From Treponema sp. C6A8 (GTDB lineage: Bacteria > Spirochaetota > Spirochaetia > Treponematales > Treponemataceae), in the NCBI RefSeq assembly GCF_000619925.1, contig NZ_JHVB01000001.1, positions 785,661 to 849,660 of the forward strand: DNA of 64,000 bases, written 5' to 3'. Under the pieces are notes generated by a model that worked only from the letters and a program-made list of their open reading frames with translations, made no database searches and had not been told where the DNA came from. The position numbers and the translations under genes are program-made. The number at the start of each line of letters is the position of its first letter. Within the stretch, counting starts at the first letter, position 1. Below, one piece after another: positions 9,161-18,130 of this stretch.

Positions 9161-9307
9161 AAAAAATGCTCCCGCAGAGAACCGTTATTTTCTCTGCCGA
9201 GAGCCCTCGACGCAGGCTTTGCCTGCTCTGTATGAGTCCTTACGCGCTGTATCAACCGCATCGGGCTCAATGCGTCGCAAATAACGAACCTCTGCTCCGC
9301 ATTTTTT
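9161..9307. repeat. 147-bp interrupted palindrome in the ruvB / chemoreceptor gap
   Basis: The outer arms read AAAAAATGC, GCAGAG and CGTTATTT on the left (9161-9190). They recur as reverse complements AAATAACG, CTCTGC and GCATTTTTT on the right (9279-9307), in the same nested order. Further inward, GAGCCC (9201-9206) pairs with GGGCTC (9263-9268), and a small perfect hairpin (GCAGGC-TTT-GCCTGC) sits at 9212-9226. The whole can fold into one long irregular stem. It may act as a terminator for the chemoreceptor transcript, a structured RNA, or a small non-autonomous repeat element. Confidence 0.6.
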
Positions 9308-9329
9308 ATACAGCCTGACTTAAAAACTG

Positions 9330-9364
9330 CTAGAACCTAGAACCTAAAACCTAGAACCTATAAT
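9330..9364. repeat. 7-bp tandem repeat, about five copies
   Basis: Five consecutive 7-mers: CTAGAAC, CTAGAAC, CTAAAAC, CTAGAAC, CTATAAT. The array lies directly before the 3' end of the chemoreceptor gene (stop at 9369). Short arrays like this vary in copy number by slippage; no function is apparent. Confidence 0.7.
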
Positions 9365-9368
9365 CTCA

Positions 9369-11423
9369 TCAAACCTTGAACTTATCTACCTGTTCACCAA
9401 TCTTATCGATTGAGTGATTAATCTGGTCAGAAACTTCGCTCAAGGCAGCGCCTGTTTCATTGATGTTCTTGGCACCAATACCCATTTCTTCCATGCTCTG
9501 AGTCATGTTAGCAGCGGCATCCTGAAGAGCCTGAACCTCTTTAAGAATCATCTTGTTTCCTTCTTCCATTTCTGCAGATGCATTCTTTACCTCAAGAGTA
9601 CTGTCCTGCATGCTGTGAAGGGCTTCTGTAATCTGCTTAGAACCTTCGTTCTGCTCTTCCATTGCAGACTTAATCTGCATTACAAGAGCATCTGTTTCTT
9701 CAAGTTTCTTCGATACAGATTCAAAGGCAATACTTGCTTCAGAAGAAGCAGAAACTACTTCATTGATAGATTCCTTAATATTGTTCAGCTGGTCACCTAT
9801 TGTCTTTGACTGAGCTGTAGAAGTTTCAGAAAGTTTTCGGATTTCATCAGCAACTACTGCGAATCCCTTACCAGCTTCACCGGCATGAGCAGCTTCAATT
9901 GCGGCGTTCATGGCAAGAAGGTTTGTCTGGCTTGCAATAGAAGAAATTGCAACGTTTGCTTCCTGAAGCATCTGTGACTGAGTTTCAATCTGTTCAATAC
10001 GGTCATTTACAGCCTTCTGCTTGCTGATACCAACCTGTGAATTAGAACGCAAATCATCAAATGAGTGAGCCATTTTATCCATAGAGGTATTTACAGAAGA
10101 AATATTACCAATCATCTGTTCAACTGCAGCAGAAGCCTGAGTTACACCGCTCGACTGAGTTTCAACCATGCGTCCAAGAGATTCGATATTAGAAGCAATC
10201 TCTGTTACGGCACCAGCTGTCTGGTTAACGCTCTGGTTCTGACCTTCAATCTGGCGCTTCATACTGTCGATATTTGCAACAATCTCTGTAATAGAACTTG
10301 CCGTATCGTGAGTTGCTGTTGTAAGGTTTTCACCGGCAACCATAAGTTCATCTTTAGAAGATTTTACGTCACCAATAATAACCTGAAGTTTTCCGGCAAA
10401 AGTATTGAAACCGTTTACAACATCACCAATTTCATCCTGTGAAGTCTGAGGAATACGCTGTGTAAGGTCTGCATCACCGCTTGAAATATCATTCAAAGTA
10501 TTTTTTACACCATTAAGAGGCTTCAAGAGACGGCCAAGAATAATTGCAGCAATTACACAAAGTACAATTACAAGAGCAATAATAATTGGAATTACGATGA
10601 CAAGAATCTGATGCATGATTTCATAGATAACAGCGGTTGACTTTGCAACAAAAAGCATTCCTGAAATTTCACCGCTCTTATCCACAATCGGAGCATAAAC
10701 ACAAAGATAACCTTTACCGGCAATCATTGCTGTACCTTCATAGCGCTCACCTTTATCAAAAACTGTTTCGAGGATTTTTTTATCTTCCTGTTTTGTTCCA
10801 ACAAGATTATCTCCCAGGGTTGTTGCGGCACGAACGTTTCCTTCAAACATTGTACATTCAAGATTGTAAGTATCTTTAATTGTATTTACGAATTCTGAAT
10901 CACTCATACTGAAAGTTCCAAGAACACTACCAACAATACGACCACCAGATTTAATTGGATAAGCATAAGAAATACTAAAAGGGAAAATATCACTTGATTC
11001 AAAAGCATATTCAGGATTACCGTTCAAGGCATTTTTTACGGCATGGGAATTAGCAATATTTTTTCCTTTGCCGCCGTTACCGCCGACAATATTTCCTTTT
11101 TCATCTGTTACAAGAAGGTAGTCAATATCAAGAAGTCTTTTCTGATCTGTGGCAAGCTGATTTGCAGTATCAAAATCATCATTAGCGAGGGCTGTTGCAA
11201 GACGTGTTTTATCAGCAAGTACCAGAGTTGAATACCTCAACTCTTCACGCCATTCCTCCAGAGTGCCCATAACACCTCTTTCAGTAGTCTGTAGATTTTC
11301 AAGCGTGATTTTTGAAACTTCAGAAGCAACAATCTTTGTTGATATAAACGCAACAGAAGCTGATGCAAGAACAATTGCAAGGGCAACAAGCGCACCAATT
11401 TTTACCGACAATTTTAATTTCAT
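9369..11423 (-). CDS. Methyl-accepting chemotaxis protein with periplasmic Cache-type sensor
   Basis: Transmembrane chemoreceptor of 684 aa. TM1 lies at about 9-29 and TM2 at about 271-298, with a periplasmic sensor between them of Cache-like character ([51 protein letters not shown]). A HAMP domain follows at about 298-350. The coiled-coil signalling domain carries the invariant hairpin tip with [21 protein letters not shown]. The ligand is unknown. GGGAG precedes the ATG, and a good sigma-70 promoter (TTGCAT, 17 bp, TATAAT) lies at 11486-11514. It sits between ruvA and ruvB, which are normally neighbours. Confidence 0.95.
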   Translation of the reverse strand: MKLKLSVKIGALVALAIVLASASVAFISTKIVASEVSKITLENLQTTERGVMGTLEEWREELRYSTLVLADKTRLATALANDDFDTANQLATDQKRLLDIDYLLVTDEKGNIVGGNGGKGKNIANSHAVKNALNGNPEYAFESSDIFPFSISYAYPIKSGGRIVGSVLGTFSMSDSEFVNTIKDTYNLECTMFEGNVRAATTLGDNLVGTKQEDKKILETVFDKGERYEGTAMIAGKGYLCVYAPIVDKSGEISGMLFVAKSTAVIYEIMHQILVIVIPIIIALVIVLCVIAAIILGRLLKPLNGVKNTLNDISSGDADLTQRIPQTSQDEIGDVVNGFNTFAGKLQVIIGDVKSSKDELMVAGENLTTATHDTASSITEIVANIDSMKRQIEGQNQSVNQTAGAVTEIASNIESLGRMVETQSSGVTQASAAVEQMIGNISSVNTSMDKMAHSFDDLRSNSQVGISKQKAVNDRIEQIETQSQMLQEANVAISSIASQTNLLAMNAAIEAAHAGEAGKGFAVVADEIRKLSETSTAQSKTIGDQLNNIKESINEVVSASSEASIAFESVSKKLEETDALVMQIKSAMEEQNEGSKQITEALHSMQDSTLEVKNASAEMEEGNKMILKEVQALQDAAANMTQSMEEMGIGAKNINETGAALSEVSDQINHSIDKIGEQVDKFKV

Positions 11424-11485
11424 AAGTCACTCCCATGTTGTCCACAAGTTGAAAAAACAAGAGGAAAACATTTTTTTATACTCTC

Positions 11486-11514
11486 ATTATAAACCCGGAA
11501 TTTTTATAATGCAA
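11486..11514 (-). promoter_or_regulatory. Sigma-70-type promoter of the chemoreceptor gene
   Basis: On the minus strand, -35 TTGCAT (11509-11514) and -10 TATAAT (11486-11491) are separated by exactly 17 bp. The start codon is about 63 bp downstream. No FliA/sigma-28 motif is apparent here, so the receptor looks constitutively expressed. Confidence 0.65.
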
Positions 11515-11562
11515 AATAAATATAAAAAAATGAGGAGTTTTTGATGATTTATATAGAAAGAA

Positions 11563-12177
11563 TTAAGCCAATTCTACGATTGCGCGGCGGAAAATCAAAT
11601 CTTCGCGGTCTTTTTGAGTCTTGCCTGCAAAATCTGACTGAGCTGAAAGTACTTCTGCCAGCTGGCTGACCTTCTGTTCAACAAGACGTTTATCGTAGCC
11701 CATGCTTACAAGTGAGGCAACGACATCAGAATAAGGACTTGCAGACTGTATATTAATAGAAGGATTTGCTTCAGAAAGTTTAAGTTTTCCCTTAAGGGCC
11801 AGCATCATCTTGGCGGCAGTTTTCTTACCAACGCCAGGAATCTTTTCCAGCATTTCAACGTCCCCGCGTTCAAGAACGTCATTCAAGCGGCCGCTGGAAA
11901 CTGAACTCATAATTTTTACGGCGCCCTTAGGCCCTACCCCGTCAACTTTCAAAAGGTCTAAGAATACAGAGCGTTCATCAGCGCTTGCAAAACCATAAAG
12001 GCTCATAAGATTTTCTGTATGCTGAAGCCAGGTATAAACCTTTGCCTCATTACCCACAGGAGGAAGAAGTTCAAGGTTTGAATCGGGAACACAGATATCC
12101 CATTCAATTCCGTTATTATCCAAAAAAAGCTGTTTAGGAAATTTTGCCGTTATGATTCCAGTGATTGAGTTGAACAT
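11563..12177 (-). CDS. ruvA: Holliday junction DNA-binding protein RuvA
   Basis: Tetramer that binds four-way junctions and loads RuvB. It has the N-terminal OB domain (MFNSITGIITAKF, resembling the MIGRLRG start of E. coli RuvA), the helix-hairpin-helix segments (FLDLLKVDGVGPKGAVKIMS and LEKIPGVGKKTAAKMMLALKGKL), and the C-terminal UBA-like domain III (DVVASLVSMGYDKRLVEQKV). The internal ATG at 12175-12177 is chosen because an upstream in-frame ATG at 12204 would add nine non-homologous residues. About 204 aa, normal size. Confidence 0.95.
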   Translation of the reverse strand: MFNSITGIITAKFPKQLFLDNNGIEWDICVPDSNLELLPPVGNEAKVYTWLQHTENLMSLYGFASADERSVFLDLLKVDGVGPKGAVKIMSSVSSGRLNDVLERGDVEMLEKIPGVGKKTAAKMMLALKGKLKLSEANPSINIQSASPYSDVVASLVSMGYDKRLVEQKVSQLAEVLSAQSDFAGKTQKDREDLIFRRAIVELA

Positions 12178-12291
12178 AGTAAATATTATAGCAGAATCAG
12201 CCACAGATGGACATAGAGTTTATTTTTTGCAAATTTCATTCCAAAAGTGCAAACTCGCGCATGAATGCGCTCGTGAGATAGTTTTTCGGAT

Positions 12292-12326
12292 AATCCTAAA
12301 GCGAACGCATGGTTCGCTTTAGGATT
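12292..12326. terminator. 15-bp perfect hairpin downstream of the TGS/kinase gene
   Basis: Arms 12292-12306 and 12312-12326 (AATCCTAAAGCGAAC and its exact complement) flank a GCATG loop, 12 bp after the stop of the minus-strand kinase gene. There is no long T-tract, so termination is likely but not certain. A second small dyad, GCGCAT-GA-ATGCGC, lies at 12257-12270. Confidence 0.6.
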
Positions 12327-12338
12327 TCCGATTTTCAT

Positions 12339-14015
12339 CTAATATTTAAATGCGCTTCCACCTATAAATTCTCGTATAATCGAGCGTGGCGGTACTGCTT
12401 CCGGTGAAACTGTAGTGAAGTTTTCCAGGAAAGAAAGCAGGCGGCGGGCTTCAGCGTATTCAGGCATTGTCGGGTTTACCTGACGCAAAAGAGGCGCTGC
12501 GTAAACTCGCAGAACTGAAAGCTCGTAGTCCAGGGCTGTGTTCAAAACTGCATCCGCATTGTTCTGGAACGGGAAAATGTGAAGTTCTTCTCCCTTACGA
12601 ACGCTAGGCCACATCTGAATTGTACCTTCTGCCGGTTTTCCGCGGAAGTTGTTGTCACGTACGATTCTTCTGATAAGGCGGTTATCACTTGTAGAAACAC
12701 GGTTATGGTCGTTCAGGTTCAGCTGGGTCAAGGCAGAAAGATAAATCTTGAATTTATATTCTGCAGGAACCTTTGGAGTAAGCTTGTCATTCAAACCATG
12801 AATTCCTTCCATAATAAGGATTTCATTCTTACCCAAAGTCATTGTGTTTCCTTCTTCAAAATAGCTGGTTCCTGTGTGGAAGTCATAGCTTGGAAGTTTG
12901 ATTTCCTTTCCTTCAAACAAATCCATAAGATTCTGGTTCAAAAGATCAATATTCAAGGCTTCAAGACATTCAAAATCAGGCTGACCGTTTTCATCAAGTG
13001 GAGTCTTGTCTGCACCGGCATAGTAACAGTCAAGGCTGATTACTTTTGGAGTATAGCCAAGAGCCTGAAGTTCAAGTGCCAGTTTTTTTGCAGATGTTGT
13101 CTTTCCTGAAGAAGAAGGTCCCGCAATCAAAACTACTCGGACAGTTTTTCTTTCAATAATCTGGCTTGCGATTTTTGAAAAGTTCTTCTGCTGGAAAATC
13201 TCTGTAATGTCAATAAAGTCATTGATTTTGCGCTGAGAAATCAGTTCATTAAGAGAAGCTGCAGAAGTTACGTTCATACGGCGTCCCCAGTTCTTGTACT
13301 TCTGGTAAACTTCAAAAAGCTTTGGTTCATCCTTAAATTCCGGAAGCTTATTTGGAGTTGCGTGACTTGGGAAGCGGAGCAAGAAGCCTTCACCGTATTT
13401 TTTCAGTTCAAAAGTCTTTAAGATTCCCGTGTGCTGAACCATAGGTCCAAAGTACATATCAGAAAATTCACCGATTGTATTGATTTTTACAGAAGGAAGA
13501 CTTAAATATTCAAGCTGCTTTCTGGTTTCTACAAGCCCAAGTCTGTCAAAAAGTTCAGTTGCTTCTTCATAAGCAATGCGAGAAGTTTTAATTTCAAGAT
13601 CAAGGTCAACAATTTTGCGCATTTCTGCCTGCATTGCATCAATTACTTCCTGAGTATCTTCTTTTCCATCATCAAGATTGTAATAGTAACCGTAGCCAAG
13701 ACTGTGACCTACAAGAAGCCTTGTTTTCGGGTAGAGTCTGTGGGCGGCAGCGGCAAGCAGAAGGCAGAGGGAACGCTTGTAGATTGCAGAGCCCTCTTTT
13801 GTGGCCAGCATGATAGGTTCAATTTTTGCCGTGTACTGAATGCGTTTTTCTAGAGAGCAGATTTCATTATTGATTTTTACGCCAACAATATTATCAGTAT
13901 CTTCCGGCGAAAGCTTAAAATTTCCTAAAACTCTATAAACTAAGGTTCCTGCTTCAACAGTTGTTTCTGAGATTACTTTTGAGTTGTTGATAAAAGTTAC
14001 TTTAATTTGAGCCAT
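12339..14015 (-). CDS. TGS-domain / uridine kinase-like fusion protein
   Basis: The N-terminal 60-65 residues resemble a TGS domain (KVTFINNSKVISETTVEAGTLVYRVL). The middle region has VGHSLGYGYYY, reminiscent of the second additional domain of threonyl-tRNA synthetase. From about 290 a P-loop kinase domain of the phosphoribulokinase/uridine kinase family begins, with Walker A GPSSSGKTT (299-307), SLDCYYAG, ILIMEGIHGLN and RRIVRDNNFRG. The 558-aa architecture is known from many anaerobes and usually annotated as a nucleoside (uridine) kinase; the role of the TGS part is unknown. The ATG is preceded by GAGGTG. It stands alone between hairpins and a divergent plus-strand gene. Confidence 0.85.
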   Translation of the reverse strand: MAQIKVTFINNSKVISETTVEAGTLVYRVLGNFKLSPEDTDNIVGVKINNEICSLEKRIQYTAKIEPIMLATKEGSAIYKRSLCLLLAAAAHRLYPKTRLLVGHSLGYGYYYNLDDGKEDTQEVIDAMQAEMRKIVDLDLEIKTSRIAYEEATELFDRLGLVETRKQLEYLSLPSVKINTIGEFSDMYFGPMVQHTGILKTFELKKYGEGFLLRFPSHATPNKLPEFKDEPKLFEVYQKYKNWGRRMNVTSAASLNELISQRKINDFIDITEIFQQKNFSKIASQIIERKTVRVVLIAGPSSSGKTTSAKKLALELQALGYTPKVISLDCYYAGADKTPLDENGQPDFECLEALNIDLLNQNLMDLFEGKEIKLPSYDFHTGTSYFEEGNTMTLGKNEILIMEGIHGLNDKLTPKVPAEYKFKIYLSALTQLNLNDHNRVSTSDNRLIRRIVRDNNFRGKPAEGTIQMWPSVRKGEELHIFPFQNNADAVLNTALDYELSVLRVYAAPLLRQVNPTMPEYAEARRLLSFLENFTTVSPEAVPPRSIIREFIGGSAFKY

Positions 14016-14087
14016 AATGCACCTCTCAGTTATAATAATTTATAATAATTATAAAATGGAAAGTTTAATTTGTAAAAATAAATTGAA

Positions 14088-14116
14088 TTGACAGTAAATA
14101 TAAAGTATTGTAATCT
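14088..14116 (+). promoter_or_regulatory. Promoter of the 7TM-SpoIIE gene
   Basis: A perfect -35 TTGACA (14088-14093) is followed after 17 bp by -10 TAATCT (14111-14116). The predicted start site falls inside the palindrome at 14121-14139, with a 5' leader of about 57 nt to the ATG at 14180. Confidence 0.6.
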
Positions 14117-14120
14117 TATT

Positions 14121-14139
14121 CTGATAGTAGTACTATCAG
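14121..14139. promoter_or_regulatory. Perfect 19-bp palindrome at the transcription start, candidate operator
   Basis: CTGATAGTA, one central G, then TACTATCAG: a perfect 9-bp inverted repeat centred about 17 bp downstream of the -10 box. This size and position suit the operator of a dimeric repressor. No regulator gene is adjacent, so the binding protein is unknown. As RNA it would also form a hairpin, but no T-tract follows. Confidence 0.5.
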
Positions 14140-14179
14140 CGTAATAGATTAACACTCACAAACAGGAGTAATAAGACTT

Positions 14180-16195
14180 ATGAAAAAATCAAATCTCTTG
14201 ATTTTAGTTTTGTTCAGTTTGATACTTTCTTGTTTTACTGGCTGCAAAAAAATGAAGGACAGCAGCACCATTTACCTTTACAAAGACTGGACTTACACCT
14301 TAGACGAAAGCGGAAAAACAGGATGGAAAACTCTTCCGCCATCAAATCTTTCAAACCTTCCTCCTCTTTTAGAGACTGGAATCGGTTATATCTGGATAAA
14401 AAATACTTTAACAATTCCTGCTGACATTTCAGATAAAGATTTATCAATTTATCTTGGCCGCATCACAATGGCTGATGAAACTTATTTTAACGGCAGCCTG
14501 ATTGGAACTGGCGGTTACTTCCCGCCGGCAGAATGGAGTTCATGGAATAAAGTCCGCGCCTATAATATTCCGTCAGGAATCATTAAAAAGGGAGCTGAAA
14601 ACGAGCTTAAAATAAAAATCTGGATTAACGGAGAAGGTTCTGTTGTTGCAAATCCTCTTCCATATATTTCAGATTCAGATAAAGTTGAACATACCTATAA
14701 ACGCGAGCGTTTCTGGAACGGAACCATTTATGCACTGTGCGCCTTTGCCCTTCTGGTAATTGCGGCATATCATATCCTTATTTTTGCAAAACGTCCTAAA
14801 GACCGTGAAAACATTCTCTTCGCCTTCATCAATATCGTAACAGCCTTCTATCTTTGTGTATTCTATATTGATGATTTGCCTGATTTGCCTTTCCACGGTC
14901 TGAACTTCCTTACCTTCCAGAAGATTTTCTCTTACTCACTTCCTTTCCTTTTGATTTATTTTGTAGGCTCCTTTGTTGAAGTATTTTTGGGCTATAAGGA
15001 TTCAAGAATTGTAAAATATGTAAGAAGAATTCTTGTAGGACTTCCTATTGTTATTCTTTTACTTGCTCCAAATTATCCTGTATTAAGAAATATGTGGAAT
15101 TTCTGTCAGCTGCTTCTTTTGCCTCAGCTGGTATTTATTGCCGTAACAATGATTCGGGCTTTCAGAAAGAACCGTCAGGATGTTCGTCCTCTTTTAATCG
15201 GTTTTTCTCCATTCATTCTTGCCATTTTCCTTGATCTTCTGCATAACATCTTGAAATGGTATGCGCTTCCTTATATTTCCATGTACGGCTGGATGCTTGT
15301 AATCATCATGCTTTTGTTCATCCTTGCAAGTAAATTTACTGCTGCCCGCAATGAAGCAGAAGATTTGAATGCCAACCTGGAACAGAAGGTAAATGACCGT
15401 ACCCGCGAACTTTCTGAAGCAAACTCAGCTCTTGAAGCAGCAAATAAACAGGCCGCAGATGACATGAAGCTTGCAGTTTACGTTCAGCAGAGCTTCTATC
15501 CAAGAACTGCTCCTATCACAAGCGATTATGATGTAGCCTTTACCTTTAATCCAAAGGCCGGCGTTTCCGGAGACTTGTTCGATTTCTATAAAACTGGTAA
15601 CCGCCTTTCTGGCGCTGCACTCTTTGACGTTTCAGGCCACGGTATTGCGGCAGGTCTTGTTACAATGCTTGCAAAATCGATTATTTCTAAGGAAGTAGTT
15701 GATAATATGAATAAGCCTCTTGCTTCAGTAATGAGCATTATCAGTAATAAGATTGCTGAAGATAAGGGTGATGTAGAAAACTACCTTACTGGTATTCTGC
15801 TCCGTTTTGAAGATGACCACGTTTATTATGTAAACGGAGGCCACCCTGCAATGTTCTTCAGAAATGCCGCAGGTAAGGCTAGTATGGCTGCAATTGCCGG
15901 AAAAGAATCTTCTGGCGGATTAATCGGTATTAAAAATATTCCTGTTGAATATACCGGAATTAAATTCAGAATGAGCCCGGGTGATGCAATCATCATTTAT
16001 ACAGACTGCTTGTATGAATCAAAGGATGTAAATGGAGTTGAGTTCGGAACTGACCGAATTAAAACTGCCTTTGAACACGCTACAGGACATTCTGCCCAGG
16101 AAAAACTTAATCAGGTTTTGGGCGAGTTCCGTGAATACACAGAAGGTGCTGAAATCAAAGATGACCTTACAATGATAGTTATTGTAAAAAAATGA
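14180..16195 (+). CDS. 7TM-DISM membrane receptor with SpoIIE/PP2C-type phosphatase output
   Basis: Signal-responsive serine phosphatase, 671 aa. The N-terminus is a lipoprotein-like signal (FTGCKK, Cys22). An extracellular jelly-roll domain follows (about 25-165: YLYKDWTYTLDE, LGRITMADETYFNGSLIG, WSSWNKVRAYNIP). Then come seven hydrophobic helices (about 180-395), a coiled coil (LNANLEQKVNDRTRELSEANSAL), and a SpoIIE domain from about 430 with FNPKAGVSGDLFDFY, ALFDVSGHGIAAGLV, YVNGGHPAMF and DDLTMIVI. Those are the metal-binding Asp motifs of the PP2C fold, so the enzyme looks active. The likely target is a phosphorylated anti-sigma-antagonist-type protein not encoded here. AGGAG precedes the start by 11 nt. 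Confidence 0.9.
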   Translation: MKKSNLLILVLFSLILSCFTGCKKMKDSSTIYLYKDWTYTLDESGKTGWKTLPPSNLSNLPPLLETGIGYIWIKNTLTIPADISDKDLSIYLGRITMADETYFNGSLIGTGGYFPPAEWSSWNKVRAYNIPSGIIKKGAENELKIKIWINGEGSVVANPLPYISDSDKVEHTYKRERFWNGTIYALCAFALLVIAAYHILIFAKRPKDRENILFAFINIVTAFYLCVFYIDDLPDLPFHGLNFLTFQKIFSYSLPFLLIYFVGSFVEVFLGYKDSRIVKYVRRILVGLPIVILLLAPNYPVLRNMWNFCQLLLLPQLVFIAVTMIRAFRKNRQDVRPLLIGFSPFILAIFLDLLHNILKWYALPYISMYGWMLVIIMLLFILASKFTAARNEAEDLNANLEQKVNDRTRELSEANSALEAANKQAADDMKLAVYVQQSFYPRTAPITSDYDVAFTFNPKAGVSGDLFDFYKTGNRLSGAALFDVSGHGIAAGLVTMLAKSIISKEVVDNMNKPLASVMSIISNKIAEDKGDVENYLTGILLRFEDDHVYYVNGGHPAMFFRNAAGKASMAAIAGKESSGGLIGIKNIPVEYTGIKFRMSPGDAIIIYTDCLYESKDVNGVEFGTDRIKTAFEHATGHSAQEKLNQVLGEFREYTEGAEIKDDLTMIVIVKK

Positions 16196-16253
16196 TAAAT
16201 ATGCTAAATTAAACTATTAATTCAGTAATCTAATATTATATAAGGAGTTCCCC

Positions 16254-16997
16254 ATGTCAGGACACAGTAAATGGGCGACAATCAAACACGCTAAAGGAAT
16301 CGCCGACGCAAAGCGCGGTAAGATTTTTACAAAATTCATTAAGGAAATTTCTATTGCTGCACGTATGGGTGGTGGTGATCCTAACTCTAACCCACGTCTC
16401 CGTACAATCATCATTAAGGCTCGCGCTGCTAACATGCCTAAAGACAACATCGAGCGCGCAATCAAAAAAGGTACTGGTGAAGACGGTGCAACATCTTACG
16501 AAGAATTGGTATACGAAGGATACGCTCCAGGTGGAGTTGCTGTAATGGTTGAAGTTCTTACAGATAACAAAAACCGTGCTGCTGCTGATATCCGTAATAT
16601 CTTTACAAAGAACGGCGGAAACCTTGGTACTACTGGTTCTGTATCACGCATGTTCCAGCGCAAGGGTACAATTGAATACGATGCAGAAAAAGTTTCTGAA
16701 GACGAAGTAATGGAAGTTGCTTTGGAAGCAGGTGCTGACGATATCGTAAATGAAGACGGAGTTATCACTGTAACAACTTCTCCTGATGCATTCGCTGCTG
16801 TTGCTGATGCATTGAACGAAAAAGGCTTTGAATCACTTTCTGCTGATGTTGGTCTTGTTCCAGATGCTTATCAGCCAGTTGATAAAGATACAGCTGCTAA
16901 AGTTCAGAAGATGATTGATAAACTTGAAGACAATGATGATGTTCAGAATGTTTATCATACAGCTGAATTCCCAGATGACTTCGAGCCGGAAGAATAA
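16254..16997 (+). CDS. yebC: YebC/PmpR family translation / regulatory factor
   Basis: A 247-aa member of the conserved YebC family, long annotated as a transcriptional regulator and more recently linked to relief of ribosome stalling on proline-rich stretches. It opens with the invariant MSGHSKWATIKHAKG and has ARAANMPKDNIERAIKKGTG, YEGYAPGGVAVMVEVLTDN, TKNGGNLGTTGSVSRMFQRKG and MIDKLEDNDDVQNVYHTAEFP. AGGAG is spaced 6 nt from the ATG. It is followed by an intrinsic terminator at 17021-17046 and then ruvC, a common neighbour. Confidence 0.96.
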   Translation: MSGHSKWATIKHAKGIADAKRGKIFTKFIKEISIAARMGGGDPNSNPRLRTIIIKARAANMPKDNIERAIKKGTGEDGATSYEELVYEGYAPGGVAVMVEVLTDNKNRAAADIRNIFTKNGGNLGTTGSVSRMFQRKGTIEYDAEKVSEDEVMEVALEAGADDIVNEDGVITVTTSPDAFAAVADALNEKGFESLSADVGLVPDAYQPVDKDTAAKVQKMIDKLEDNDDVQNVYHTAEFPDDFEPEE

Positions 16998-17020
16998 TAA
17001 GTTTTCTGCTTAAGTTTAAG

Positions 17021-17046
17021 AGTCCGCTTACAGGCGGACTTTTTTT
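17021..17046 (+). terminator. Intrinsic terminator after yebC
   Basis: 7-bp stem AGTCCGC / GCGGACT (17021-17027 and 17034-17040), 6-nt loop, followed directly by a T-run to 17046. Confidence 0.85.
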
Positions 17047-17066
17047 ATGGCTTAGAGAAGTTTTTG

Positions 17067-17109
17067 ACACGGATGAACACGGATAAACACAGATGGGACA
17101 CAGATAAAT
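17067..17109. repeat. ACACAGAT-module repeat between yebC and ruvC
   Basis: Consecutive 10-11-bp modules of the form ACACGGAT / GAACACGGAT / AAACACAGAT / GGGACACAGAT. The same module family makes up the larger repeat at 27100-27173, and a fragment appears at about 12198-12212. It lies in the 120-bp gap between yebC and ruvC and ends 10 bp before the ruvC start. Confidence 0.7.
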
Positions 17110-17118
17110 TATAGACAT

Positions 17119-17676
17119 ATGATTAATAAGACAGCGGAATTTGAGTCCTTACCGGGAACTATAAAAAATAACGAAAATTCTCATCTGAAAAAGAAAATTA
17201 AGCGGGTGCTGGGAATTGACCCGGGACTGGCTAATACGGGCTTTGGCATCGTTGATTTTTGCCAGGGAAAATACCGCATGGTAAGCTATGGCTGTATTAC
17301 TACAAAGTCTGACCAGCCCCACGGTGAGCGGCTTCTTTCTATATATAACCGTCTCTGCGCTGTAATCGATGAGTTTAAGCCTGATGAAGCGGGTATGGAA
17401 ACCCTCTTTTTTGCAAAAAACGTAACATCTGCCATGGGGGTTGCAGAAGCCCGGGGTGTAGTGACTCTCTGTCTTGCCCAGCACTGCATCAAGCTTGGAG
17501 AATATCAGCCGAATCAAATTAAGCAGGCTGTGACAGGAACCACAAAGGCAGACAAGGAACTTGTGGAACACTATGTAAAAATCCTTTTAGGGCTTAAGAC
17601 AGAACCAAAGCCAGACCACGCCGCCGACGCACTGGCAGGGGCAATTACTCATCTTCATTATAATTGCAACAAATAA
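17119..17676 (+). CDS. ruvC: Holliday junction resolvase RuvC
   Basis: Endonuclease that nicks Holliday junctions after RuvAB. Family motifs: LGIDPGLANTGFGIV with the first catalytic Asp (D34), MGMETLFF-like GMETLFFAKNVTSAMGVAEARG with the catalytic Glu, YQPNQIKQAVTGTTKADKE, and KPDHAADALAGAITH with the terminal catalytic Asp residues. At 185 aa it has an N-terminal extension of about 25-30 residues compared with typical RuvC. The ATG at 17119 lacks a clear Shine-Dalgarno sequence, so a later start (a GTG in KRVLGID) is possible. Confidence 0.94.
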   Translation: MINKTAEFESLPGTIKNNENSHLKKKIKRVLGIDPGLANTGFGIVDFCQGKYRMVSYGCITTKSDQPHGERLLSIYNRLCAVIDEFKPDEAGMETLFFAKNVTSAMGVAEARGVVTLCLAQHCIKLGEYQPNQIKQAVTGTTKADKELVEHYVKILLGLKTEPKPDHAADALAGAITHLHYNCNK

Positions 17677-17692
17677 CTTTTTGAAACTATAA

Positions 17693-18130
17693 CTAATTCC
17701 TGTGTTCCGCACTAACCTTACTTGCTGCAATTGCCTGCAGGCGTTTATTTTCCGCGTGCTTTACTTCTTCTTTATACTGGGAAAACTGCAGTTCTTTCAT
17801 TTTTTCAAGAGCGGTAGTTTTTTTCATGCATTCTTTTAGGACTTCTCTCTTCTGGTCGCTTACAAGCTTTGCCTCGGCAAGCTGTTTAAGAAGTTCTTCT
17901 TTCTGATAATTCAAGAGATTTTTGTTCTGGCTCATGCTGACCATATCTGAAAAATCAAGGGAGCCTGACATATATTTATCAAGGGCAGCATACTGCTCGG
18001 CAATCTTTTTTAAACTGTTTTGAATTTCAGTTTCAACAGCCAGGGCTTTTGCCAGCTCCCCTTCTGCCTGCTGTTTTTCAAAATCGCGGTATTCAAGGAT
18101 TTTTTCAAGTTCAAACTTAAATTTCTTCAC
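17693..18130 (-). CDS. fliJ: Flagellar export chaperone FliJ
   Basis: Small, highly charged coiled-coil protein (145 aa) that couples the FliI ATPase to the export gate. Heptad-like runs fill the whole length (EKQQAEGELAKALAVETEIQNSLKKIAE and following), and FKFELEKILEYRDF at the N-terminus is typical. Translation starts at GTG (18128-18130), overlapping the end of fliI by 14 nt, which signals coupling. Last gene of the fliF-J group. Confidence 0.88.
   Translation of the reverse strand: MKKFKFELEKILEYRDFEKQQAEGELAKALAVETEIQNSLKKIAEQYAALDKYMSGSLDFSDMVSMSQNKNLLNYQKEELLKQLAEAKLVSDQKREVLKECMKKTTALEKMKELQFSQYKEEVKHAENKRLQAIAASKVSAEHRN

Noticed and set aside
9330..9364. 7-bp tandem array considered as regulatory binding-site cluster
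   Set aside because: It lies at the 3' end of the chemoreceptor gene rather than near a promoter; slippage repeat is the simpler explanation.
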